From the NCBI GenBank assembly GCA_937902945.1, contig CALEMD010000131.1, positions 1-5,630 of the forward strand: 5,630 nt of DNA. The letters are read 5' to 3'. The stretch comes from an uncultured Erysipelotrichaceae bacterium. GTDB taxonomy: Bacteria > Bacillota_I > Bacilli_A > Erysipelotrichales > Erysipelotrichaceae. Below are positions 1-5,630 of this stretch, in pieces; position 1 is the stretch's first letter; each line of letters opens with the position of its first letter. A model generated the notes under the pieces. The model saw only the letters and a list, made by a program, of their open reading frames with translations, was not told where the DNA came from and searched no databases. The translations under genes were made by a program, and so were the position numbers.

Positions 1-2003
1 GAACCGTTATTCTGATTGCTGTTCTGTTTATCATTGCTGCACTGCTATTAGTTTCACTCGATGTCTACAAGCAGGCATTTGCGTCAATCGGCCGCTTCTT
101 TGCGACAGATGATGATGAAGACGAGGACGAAGAAGAGGAAGAAGAACCTGAGGAAAATGCTGAAGATGAGGATGAGGAAGAACAGCCTCTTCAGAAAGCA
201 CAGCAGATGTCCTTCCTGAAACCGGATGGAACAGATAAGTCGGAAATGATCGGCCGCATCACTGCTGACCAGAGTCAGGGTACCGGTACCGCTTCAGCGA
301 GCGGCAATTCTGCCGGAGCGATTGATATCCGGGCGGATGGACAGGCTGATATCAGTGATGATATGGTGCCTCAGAATGTCGGATCTTCAAGCAGTACATC
401 TGATGATGGGGAAGTCCATGCCAATTTCATGACAGTCGATGATGATCTTCTGAAACCGCAGGCAGATGACAATGATGCTGAAGCGGATGACACAGAGGAA
501 ATCGAAGAAGATACAGAAGAAGAAACCGACGAACAGAAAACGACTGCTTCACCTGAAGCAGAACGGGCAAAGCGCAGAAAAGCGTATCGTCTGCCGAATA
601 GAAATATGCTGGATCCGATACCGGTGAAACCAGCGAACAGTGTCAATGAAATAGCTGCAGAACAGAAGGGCACACGACTGATTAAAATTCTGAAGAATTT
701 TGATATTGATGCCCAGCTTCTTGAAACGCATATCGGTCCGGCAGTTACAAAATTTGAAATAAGACCGGATGCCAATGTGAAAGTTTCCAAGATCAGCAGT
801 CTTGTAGACAATATCAAGATGGAATTGGCAGCCAGGGATATACGTATTGAAGCACCGATTCCCGGACATAACGCGGTAGGTGTTGAAATACCGAATGTGG
901 AAGCAACTCCAGTCAAGATGAAGGAGCTCATTGCGCAGATACCTCAAAAGGATAAAGATCAGCCGCTGCTGTTTGTGCTTGGCAAGGATCTGCTCGGCAA
1001 CGTCATTACATGCCGCCTCGATAAGATGCCGCATCTGCTGATTGCCGGCGCCACCGGATCTGGAAAGTCTGTATGCATCAACTCAATCATCACTTCACTG
1101 CTTCTGAGAACAAAACCGGATGAAGTGAAGATGCTGCTGGTGGATCCTAAGAAAGTTGAATTTACTCCTTACCAGAAGATACCGCATCTGATCGGTCCTG
1201 TTATCAGCGATGCTGCGCAGGCCAGCAATGCATTGAAGGTTATCGTTCGGATCATGGAAGAGCGCTATGAAGTATTCTCACAGTGCGGTGTGCGCAATAT
1301 TACTGTGTACAATCAGAAGGTCAAAGCTGATCCAACGGATGATAAACTGAAACCGATGCCTTATATTGTGGTCATCATTGATGAACTTGCAGATCTGATG
1401 TCTGTTGCCGGCAAAGAAGTTGAAACCAGTATTCAGCGCATTACGCAGCTTGCTAGAGCTGCCGGCATTCATTTGATCGTTGCTACGCAGCGTCCAAGTA
1501 CAGACGTCATCACCGGCATCATAAAAGCGAATATTCCTTCGCGCATTGCGTTTGCAGTTTCCTCTGGTATTGATTCACGCACTATACTGGATCATATCGG
1601 TGCTGAAAGACTGCTGGGCAATGGCGATATGCTCTATATGCCAATCGGTGAAAATGCGCCGATCCGTGTGCAGGGTGTCTATGTTACAGATGATGAAGTG
1701 AAGCGTGTTACTGACTTTGTATCATCTGAAGCTTCACCGATGTACGATGATTCATTTGTCATGCTTGAAGGTGTAGACGGCAATGAATCGACCGGTGTAG
1801 TTACAGCTGCTGATGATCCTCTGTATCAGGAGATCAAAGACTATGTTATCGATGTGCAGAAAGCCAGCACATCTCTATTGCAGAGAAGATTTGGCATTGG
1901 CTACAATCGGGCTGCTAGAATGATTGATGCGCTTGAAGAAAAGGGTGTCATTGGACCGGCACAGGGTTCAAAGCCACGTGATGTATATATAAAGAAAGAC
2001 TAG
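1..2003 (+). CDS. ftsK: DNA translocase FtsK/SpoIIIE, 5' end outside window
   Basis: A septum-anchored, ATP-driven hexameric motor that moves chromosomal DNA through the closing septum. The frame is open from base 3, so the ATG at 207 is internal and the true start lies upstream. Counting codons from base 3, residues about 2-22 form a hydrophobic helix, presumably the last membrane segment of the N-terminal domain. An acidic, low-complexity linker follows to about residue 185. The alpha/beta motor region then carries Walker A GATGSGKS (nt 1047-1070), the LLVDPKKVEF segment, Walker B IVVIIDELADLM (nt 1365-1400) and the ATQRPSTDVITG stretch. The C-terminal winged-helix gamma domain (about nt 1812-2000) contains ASTSLLQRRFGIGYNRAARM and SKPRDVYI, which in this family read directional DNA motifs. 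The 666 visible codons are most of a usual 750-900-residue protein. Family assignment is firm. Whether it acts as vegetative FtsK or sporulation SpoIIIE cannot be told from this window. Confidence 0.96.
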   Translation, partial: TVILIAVLFIIAALLLVSLDVYKQAFASIGRFFATDDDEDEDEEEEEEPEENAEDEDEEEQPLQKAQQMSFLKPDGTDKSEMIGRITADQSQGTGTASASGNSAGAIDIRADGQADISDDMVPQNVGSSSSTSDDGEVHANFMTVDDDLLKPQADDNDAEADDTEEIEEDTEEETDEQKTTASPEAERAKRRKAYRLPNRNMLDPIPVKPANSVNEIAAEQKGTRLIKILKNFDIDAQLLETHIGPAVTKFEIRPDANVKVSKISSLVDNIKMELAARDIRIEAPIPGHNAVGVEIPNVEATPVKMKELIAQIPQKDKDQPLLFVLGKDLLGNVITCRLDKMPHLLIAGATGSGKSVCINSIITSLLLRTKPDEVKMLLVDPKKVEFTPYQKIPHLIGPVISDAAQASNALKVIVRIMEERYEVFSQCGVRNITVYNQKVKADPTDDKLKPMPYIVVIIDELADLMSVAGKEVETSIQRITQLARAAGIHLIVATQRPSTDVITGIIKANIPSRIAFAVSSGIDSRTILDHIGAERLLGNGDMLYMPIGENAPIRVQGVYVTDDEVKRVTDFVSSEASPMYDDSFVMLEGVDGNESTGVVTAADDPLYQEIKDYVIDVQKASTSLLQRRFGIGYNRAARMIDALEEKGVIGPAQGSKPRDVYIKKD

Positions 2004-2028
2004 AAGTGAAGGAAACTTCACTTTTATT
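2004..2028 (+). terminator. Small hairpin plus T-rich tract after ftsK
   Basis: Immediately after the ftsK stop, AAGTGAAG (2004-2011) pairs perfectly with CTTCACTT (2016-2023) around a GAAA loop, and the run TTTTATT follows (2022-2028). Stem, stable GNRA-type loop and T tract fit an intrinsic terminator. The stem is AT-rich and short, so read-through into the M16 genes 28 bases further on is likely. It could act as a partial terminator or attenuator within one transcription unit. No clear promoter is visible between it and the next ribosome-binding site at 2040. Confidence 0.55.
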
Positions 2029-2055
2029 CCACTTGTTTCAGGAGGAAAAGAAACA

Positions 2056-3309
2056 ATGCAGAATATGATACTGGCGCAGGACGCAGTCCTGCATATTCAT
2101 CCGACGGATAAGTTCAAGGATGTGACATTATGTCTTGAATTGATGGATCCGCTGAAAAAAGAAGAACAGGCTGGAAGGATGGTACTTGCCTTCATGCTGC
2201 AGGATGTATGCCGCAGATATCCAACGAAGAAGGAAGCTGGCAAGGCACTGGATATGCTTTATGGCGCAGATATAACTGTGAACAGCGATGCTCGCGGCAA
2301 CGCGTCTATCTTTGAAATCCGCATCACTGCTGCGGATAAGCGCTTCATAGAAGACAGCGATATACTGCAGAAGCAGTTTGAACTGATGCATGATTTTGTC
2401 TTCGACCCGAATATGAAAGATGGGCACTTTCAGAAAGCACTCTTTGAAGAATGCCGGTTGAAAGCGATCACTGCTGTCAGAATGAGCAATGATGATCCTA
2501 GTTCATATGCAGTGCAGCGGGCAGCCAAGGTATATGGTGAGACCATCGCCGCAAGATGTCTGCCTGATGAAAGTGATCTTGCTGCTCTGAAAGAAGAAGA
2601 TGTTCTATTCCTTTACAGCAATATTCTGAGCGGTTCAGCTGCCGATCTGTTTGTGCTTGGTCATGTGGATCCTGATGAATGCATGGCATTGGCTGAAAAA
2701 TATATTCCGCTTAAGGACCGTTTTGCAAAACACCAGCTGATCAATCCTTCTGATCGCTCAGTGCTGACTCGGAAAACCGAGGATAAGCAGATTACGCAGA
2801 GCTATCTTGTTAACATGTATGATACCGGTCATACCTATCTTGACAGTGAAATGCCTGCTATGATGCTTGGCAATGGAATTCTTGGAGCTTTGCCGACTTC
2901 ATTCCTTTTTCAGGAAGTCAGAGAGAAAAGAAGCTTATGCTATGCCATATCTTCAGAGAATCTTGTATACGATGGAATTCTTAGAATTGCCACAGCAATG
3001 AATGCAGAAAATGTAGAACTGACACAGAAGCTGATTGAAGAACAGCTGCAGAAAATGAAAGATGGATCATTCAGCGATGAAATGATGGAAACATCAAGAA
3101 GAATGTATATCAATTCCTGGCGCTCCTCATTGGATCACGTCAAATCCATTCTATGGGATGATTACCGCGGCATTATACTGAATCAGGATGATGCTGTAGC
3201 AGACATGATTGAAAGATTCCAGAAGGTAACGCGTGAACAGATAGCACAGGCATTTTCTTCAATTCAGCTGAAGACATCCTATCTGCTCAGACAGGAGGAT
3301 GCAGAATGA
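2056..3309 (+). CDS. ymfF: M16-family peptidase-like protein, YmfF type (non-catalytic subunit)
   Basis: A 417-residue M16-fold protein, the usual size for two tandem half-domains of about 200 residues. The N-terminal half has no HxxEH motif; where it would be expected (about residues 41-52) the sequence reads RMVLAFMLQDVC, so this subunit should not bind zinc. The C-terminal half has FLFQEVREKRSLCYAIS (about 283-299), the R/Y substrate-binding signature of M16 peptidases (likely R289 and Y296). The start at 2056 is supported by AGGAGG at 2040-2045, ten bases upstream. The gene lies downstream of ftsK and overlaps the next gene by 4 bases, matching the spoIIIE-ymfF-ymfH order known from Bacillus. 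Homologues are annotated as YfmF/YmfF, associated with 5-aminopentanol modification of elongation factor P, but the exact role is not shown by sequence. It probably forms a cytoplasmic heterodimer with the following gene product; no signal peptide is seen. Confidence 0.87.
   Translation: MQNMILAQDAVLHIHPTDKFKDVTLCLELMDPLKKEEQAGRMVLAFMLQDVCRRYPTKKEAGKALDMLYGADITVNSDARGNASIFEIRITAADKRFIEDSDILQKQFELMHDFVFDPNMKDGHFQKALFEECRLKAITAVRMSNDDPSSYAVQRAAKVYGETIAARCLPDESDLAALKEEDVLFLYSNILSGSAADLFVLGHVDPDECMALAEKYIPLKDRFAKHQLINPSDRSVLTRKTEDKQITQSYLVNMYDTGHTYLDSEMPAMMLGNGILGALPTSFLFQEVREKRSLCYAISSENLVYDGILRIATAMNAENVELTQKLIEEQLQKMKDGSFSDEMMETSRRMYINSWRSSLDHVKSILWDDYRGIILNQDDAVADMIERFQKVTREQIAQAFSSIQLKTSYLLRQEDAE
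3293..3309 (+). promoter_or_regulatory. Ribosome-binding site and ATGA start/stop overlap coupling ymfF to ymfH
   Basis: AGGAGG at 3293-3298 lies inside the last codons of ymfF, seven bases before the ymfH ATG at 3306. That ATG overlaps the ymfF TGA (3307-3309) as ATGA. This arrangement suggests translational coupling and near-equal production of the two M16 proteins, as expected for subunits of one complex. The coupling itself is inferred. Confidence 0.8.
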
Positions 3310-4583
3310 ACAGAATACATAATGCAAAATATGATGAAACCTATTATGAAGAGATACTTGATAATGGATTGGATGTAATTGTATGGCATAAGCCTTCTTA
3401 TACAACCTCGTCCTGCATATTTGCGACTCCATACGGGAGTCTTGATCTGGATCAGATAGATGAGAAGGGCAAGATCATTCACTTTCCTGCTGGCATTGCA
3501 CATTTTCTTGAACATAAGCTTTTTGAATCAGATCATGGCGATGTTATGAGTGATTTTTCCAGCATGGGAGCAAATGTCAATGCTTTTACCAGCTACGCAG
3601 AAACAGTCTATTATTTCACTACTGCTTCCGAGATGATTGAAAAACCGCTGAATCTGCTTCTCGACTTTGTACAGGATCTTTCCATTACAGACGAATCTGT
3701 AGAGAAAGAAAAAGGAATTATTGATCAGGAACTGTCTATGTATCTGCAGATGCCGGATTCACGCATGCTGCTGGAAACACTGAAATCAATGTATCTGAAT
3801 CATCCTCTGAAGAATGACATCGGCGGAACCGCGGAAACAGTCGAACAGATTACCAAGCCGCTTTTGGAAGAGTGCTATCGAGTCAACTATCATCCGGCAA
3901 ATATGATGGCGGTCATTGTTACACCTCAGGATCCTGAAAAGATCATGGATATAGTGCGCAGAAATCAGGCTGCTAAAAAATTTGTCCCTGCTGACAAGGT
4001 AAAGAGACATGCAGAAGCGGAACCCATAACGGTTGTCAGAAAGCATTACGAGCAGAAGATGGATGTATCTGAAAGCAAAGCCTGCATCGGCATCAAGCTG
4101 CCGGTCATTCAGGAATCAGATGAAGACAGAGTAACAAGAGACTGGGCGCTGCATCTGACTCTTGATGCATATTTTTCTTCCGTCAATCCAGCCTATCAGA
4201 CTTGGCTCGATCAGAAAAAGATTACTCCGTACTTTGGCTATGAAGAAGATATGGGCAGAGACTACAGTATGATGATGTTCTATGATGAAACAGAGAATCC
4301 GGAAGAGTTTGAAGCATTTATTATGAGCCAGATTGAAAACTGTCTGCATAAGAAGATGCGTGAAGATGATCTATTGCAGCTGAAGAACAGAGAGATCGGC
4401 AGCAATCTGCATATGTTCAATGTTCCCGAACAGATCAGCATTCATTTCTTCCGCGATCGTCAGAATGGCGTATCGCTGTTTAGAAACTTTGAAATACTGT
4501 CAAAGCTCGATGCTGAAACCTGCTGGAATCTCTTGAAGAATCTTGATTATTCCAATGAAACAATGACCGTCATTCACAGATAA
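3306..4583 (+). CDS. ymfH: M16-family zinc peptidase, YmfH type (catalytic subunit)
   Basis: A 425-residue M16B-type zinc metallopeptidase. The inverted zinc motif HxxEH is HFLEH at residues 66-70: His66 and His70 bind zinc and Glu69 is the catalytic base. The distal glutamates appear in EKEKGIIDQELSMYL, with Glu142 the likely third zinc ligand and Glu135 the conserved acidic residue seven positions before it. The C-terminal half lacks the LxxxxREKxxLxY signature found in the upstream gene, so the two proteins look complementary. The start at 3306 overlaps the ymfF stop and has AGGAGG seven bases upstream. No signal peptide or membrane segment is visible, so it is probably cytoplasmic. Homologues are named YfmH/YmfH and linked by gene neighbourhood to elongation factor P modification; the substrate is not evident here. 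In Bacillus the reductase gene ymfI follows, but here a hairpin and a convergent gene follow instead. Confidence 0.9.
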   Translation: MNRIHNAKYDETYYEEILDNGLDVIVWHKPSYTTSSCIFATPYGSLDLDQIDEKGKIIHFPAGIAHFLEHKLFESDHGDVMSDFSSMGANVNAFTSYAETVYYFTTASEMIEKPLNLLLDFVQDLSITDESVEKEKGIIDQELSMYLQMPDSRMLLETLKSMYLNHPLKNDIGGTAETVEQITKPLLEECYRVNYHPANMMAVIVTPQDPEKIMDIVRRNQAAKKFVPADKVKRHAEAEPITVVRKHYEQKMDVSESKACIGIKLPVIQESDEDRVTRDWALHLTLDAYFSSVNPAYQTWLDQKKITPYFGYEEDMGRDYSMMMFYDETENPEEFEAFIMSQIENCLHKKMREDDLLQLKNREIGSNLHMFNVPEQISIHFFRDRQNGVSLFRNFEILSKLDAETCWNLLKNLDYSNETMTVIHR

Positions 4584-4586
4584 GAA

Positions 4587-4618
4587 AATACAGAAGTGCA
4601 GGGATGCACTTCTGTATT
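4587..4618. terminator. Hairpin between convergent ymfH and ssb-like genes
   Basis: AATACAGAAGTGCA (4587-4600) and TGCACTTCTGTATT (4605-4618) form a perfect 14-bp stem around GGGA. It begins 3 bases after the ymfH stop and lies 16 bases beyond the ssb-like stop on the other strand. Read on the minus strand, the stem ends in TATTTTCTTA, a reasonable U-rich tract. On the plus strand the tail TATTGGTTCTG is poorer. It is therefore probably a shared terminator, more efficient for the minus-strand gene. Confidence 0.8.
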
Positions 4619-4634
4619 GGTTCTGCTCAGAAAA

Positions 4635-4967
4635 TCACACAGCAGCATCCATGCGCTGTGACAGGAAGGACACTTTTTCAGCTATGACTTCACAGTTGTA
4701 GAACTGACGTCCTTCCTTTTCAAATACATTTGACTGCATTCTTCCTTTAATGCCGATCAGATCGCCAGGCTTGCAAAGGCTTACGCACTCTTCAGCAATG
4801 CCTTTCCATAGGGTTACCTTGAACAGATCGCTGGACAGTGAGCCGTCATCATTGCGGAAACTGCGATCTGCTTCTACAACCATATGGGCGACTGAGGTTC
4901 CCTTGCTGGTGGTTCGGATCTCTGGAAGGTCCTTTACTTTTCCTACTAAAACACATTGATTGATCAT
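4635..4967 (-). CDS. ssb: Short single-stranded DNA-binding protein (SSB, OB fold) without acidic tail
   Basis: A 110-residue SSB-family protein consisting of one OB-fold domain. Recognisable features are the N-terminal strand MINQCVLVGKVKDLPEIR (compare the family's MINxVxLVGRLTKDPELR), the AHMVVEADRSF strand, DLFKVTLWKG with Trp54, and KPGDLIGIKGRMQ (66-78) followed by CEVIAEKVSFL (92-102). It ends in QRMDAAV. The flexible linker and acidic DDDLPF-type tip that recruit repair proteins in housekeeping SSBs are missing. In length and lack of tail it resembles Bacillus SsbB, the competence-linked paralogue, but orthology is not established. The frame stays open upstream to an ATG at 5030. The start at 4967 is preferred because AGGAGG sits four bases before it and the SSB homology begins there. 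It converges on ymfH across a shared hairpin and diverges from the MarR-type gene. I could not identify its promoter with confidence. Confidence 0.9.
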   Translation of the reverse strand: MINQCVLVGKVKDLPEIRTTSKGTSVAHMVVEADRSFRNDDGSLSSDLFKVTLWKGIAEECVSLCKPGDLIGIKGRMQSNVFEKEGRQFYNCEVIAEKVSFLSQRMDAAV

Positions 4968-4971
4968 ACTT

Positions 4972-4977
4972 CCTCCT
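4972..4977 (-). promoter_or_regulatory. Ribosome-binding site of the ssb-like gene
   Basis: The minus strand reads AAAAAAGGAGGAAGTATG. The perfect AGGAGG lies four bases before the ATG at 4967, or five if AAGGAG is the paired stretch. This site decides the start in favour of 4967 over the in-frame ATG at 5030, which would add 21 residues unlike any SSB N-terminus. Confidence 0.8.
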
Positions 4978-5126
4978 TTTTTCTGTGCCTGTATCATTGC
5001 AGAAAGATGGGGTGCAGACAAATGAACCAAACTGACTGCAAATAGAGTGAAAAGCAGATACTGCTGTGCGCATATTTGCTCTTTTGATCATTTCAGCTCA
5101 ACAATGAAAGTTGATTGAAAACAGTA

Positions 5127-5154
5127 TTGACATATGCATATCAGAATGTAAAAT
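5127..5154 (+). promoter_or_regulatory. Sigma-A-type promoter of the MarR-type gene
   Basis: A perfect -35 TTGACA (5127-5132) is followed after a 16-bp spacer by TAAAAT (5149-5154), matching five of six -10 consensus bases. Transcription would start near 5161, about 37 bases before the preferred start codon. The 10-bp palindrome ATATGCATAT (5132-5141) begins at the last base of the -35 box and fills half the spacer, a typical place for a repressor to block RNA polymerase. The promoter call rests on consensus match and position; operator function is inferred. Confidence 0.72.
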
Positions 5155-5185
5155 GTATAGCGTGCTACATAAAAACGGATAAAGC

Positions 5186-5190
5186 AGAGG
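5186..5190 (+). promoter_or_regulatory. Ribosome-binding site deciding the MarR-type start
   Basis: AGAGG lies seven bases before the ATG at 5198 but only one base before the in-frame ATG at 5192. The second ATG is therefore the better start, giving a protein that begins MEQDDRKNQ. The Shine-Dalgarno match is weaker than for the other genes of the window. Confidence 0.6.
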
Positions 5191-5197
5191 TATGAAA

Positions 5198-5630
5198 ATG
5201 GAACAGGACGATAGAAAAAATCAAATTGGCTATCTGATAAAGAAACTGCATATTCAGACAGAATGCACCATGGCTCATGCAGTGAAGGAAATGGGACTGA
5301 CTCCTTCACAGACAATGGCAATTGGCTATCTGCGGCATCATACAGACCAGGAGATATCACCCATAGATCTGAGCCGCCACTTTGATATATCGCATCCGAC
5401 AGTTGTCGGCATATTGAAACGACTGGAAGAAAAGAACTATATCACTTTGGAACGTTCAAAGACGGACAGCCGAAAAAAGATCATTGTGCTGACAGATAAA
5501 ACGGATGATCTGGATCGGAAAATCAAAGAAACGCTTACGCATACAGAAGAAGTGCTGCGCAAAGGAATATCAATTGAAGATCAGGAAACTTTCAAGCGAA
5601 CAGCCTGCATCATGATTGAGAATATGAAGA
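5198..5630 (+). CDS. MarR-family winged-helix transcriptional regulator, 3' end outside window
   Basis: The frame is open from 5198 to the right edge (144 complete codons), nearly the whole of a usual 140-150-residue MarR protein. Residues 8-30 form the N-terminal dimerisation helix. GLTPSQTMAIGYLRHH (33-48) is the typical MarR lead-in to the DNA-binding domain. ISPIDLSRHFDISHPTVVGILKRLEEKNYI (53-82) is the helix-turn-helix and recognition helix. SKTDSRKKIIVLTD (87-100) is the wing with the conserved Asp-x-Arg pair. The helices after about residue 101 return to the dimer interface. Such proteins act as dimers on palindromic operators, usually as repressors released by a small molecule or oxidant. 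The ligand is not predictable here. The likely targets are its own promoter, which contains a palindrome, and genes beyond the right edge, often transporters or efflux pumps in this family. An alternative start at 5192 would add Met-Lys. Confidence 0.9.
   Translation, partial: MEQDDRKNQIGYLIKKLHIQTECTMAHAVKEMGLTPSQTMAIGYLRHHTDQEISPIDLSRHFDISHPTVVGILKRLEEKNYITLERSKTDSRKKIIVLTDKTDDLDRKIKETLTHTEEVLRKGISIEDQETFKRTACIMIENMK

Larger units (their letters stand above)
4968..5197. other. Divergent intergenic region between ssb-like and MarR-type genes
   Basis: These 230 bases separate two divergently transcribed genes and contain no supportable coding sequence. The right part holds the promoter of the MarR-type gene. 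Small inverted repeats are present: AGCAG-ATA-CTGCT (5053-5065), TCAAC-7 bases-GTTGA (5098-5114), ATATGCATAT (5132-5141) and TAGC-GT-GCTA (5158-5167). Any could be an operator for the MarR-type protein, but each is short enough to occur by chance. For the minus-strand gene a weak TTGAGC (5101 down to 5096) was seen without a convincing -10 partner. Confidence 0.6.

Noticed and set aside
207..209. ATG at 207 as the start of the FtsK gene
   Set aside because: The frame is open upstream to base 3 and encodes a hydrophobic helix and an acidic linker continuous with FtsK; there is no Shine-Dalgarno sequence near 207.
279..290. Perfect palindrome GGTACCGGTACC
   Set aside because: It lies in the low-complexity FtsK linker coding sequence, and one 12-bp palindrome is about what chance gives in a window of this size.
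371..1472. Long open frames on the minus strand opposite ftsK
   Set aside because: They are antisense to a clearly homologous gene, have no ribosome-binding sites or recognisable domains, and arise from the codon pattern of ftsK.
3462..3469. GAGAAGGG, identical to the Bacillus subtilis SpoIIIE recognition octamer
   Set aside because: A single copy inside ymfH is explained by Asp-Glu-Lys-Gly codons; without genome-wide strand bias nothing can be concluded.
4663..4717. Nine-base inverted repeat AGGAAGGAC / GTCCTTCCT inside the ssb-like gene
   Set aside because: The arms are 37 bases apart, both are coding, and one such match is expected by chance in a window this long.
4968..5030. Longer SSB starting at the ATG at 5030
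   Set aside because: The extra 21 residues do not resemble an SSB N-terminus, and the strong AGGAGG lies just before the ATG at 4967.
5088..5360. Minus-strand open frame over the marR promoter and 5' end
   Set aside because: It overlaps a strong plus-strand promoter and a clear MarR coding sequence, and its translation resembles no known family.

Overview
The window looks like chromosomal core sequence from a low-to-moderate GC member of the Bacillota (Firmicutes). The grounds are strong AGGAGG ribosome-binding sites, tight gene packing, an FtsK/SpoIIIE motor with Firmicutes-like motor and gamma-domain sequences, and an ftsK/spoIIIE gene followed by a ymfF-ymfH pair, an arrangement known from Bacillus subtilis. 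A lineage such as Erysipelotrichia would fit, but that is a guess. I see no insertion sequence, phage gene, CRISPR array, tRNA or rRNA.

Layout. Bases 1-2003 (+) hold most of an FtsK/SpoIIIE DNA translocase. Its start lies before the window: the frame is open from base 3 and includes a membrane helix and an acidic linker upstream of the first ATG. A small hairpin with a GAAA loop follows its stop. Bases 2056-3309 and 3306-4583 (+) are two M16-family peptidase-like genes overlapping by 4 bases (ATGA). The first lacks the zinc motif but keeps the R/Y substrate-binding signature. The second has the zinc motif HFLEH. They correspond to YmfF and YmfH, usually named as associated with elongation factor P modification. 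A perfect 14-bp hairpin lies between ymfH and a convergent gene at 4635-4967 (-), a short single-stranded DNA-binding protein without the usual acidic tail. A 230-bp divergent intergenic region separates this from a MarR-family regulator that starts at 5198 (+) and runs off the right edge. That regulator has a good sigma-A-type promoter with a palindrome in its spacer.

How they fit together. FtsK/SpoIIIE pumps chromosomal DNA through the division septum, and the SSB-like protein coats single-stranded DNA. The two M16 proteins probably form one heterodimeric zinc peptidase, each supplying half of the site. The MarR-type regulator probably controls itself and genes beyond the right edge. I found no convincing new system. 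The points most worth a second look are the complementary M16 halves, the absence of the expected ymfI gene after ymfH, the tail-less SSB, and the candidate operator in the marR promoter.
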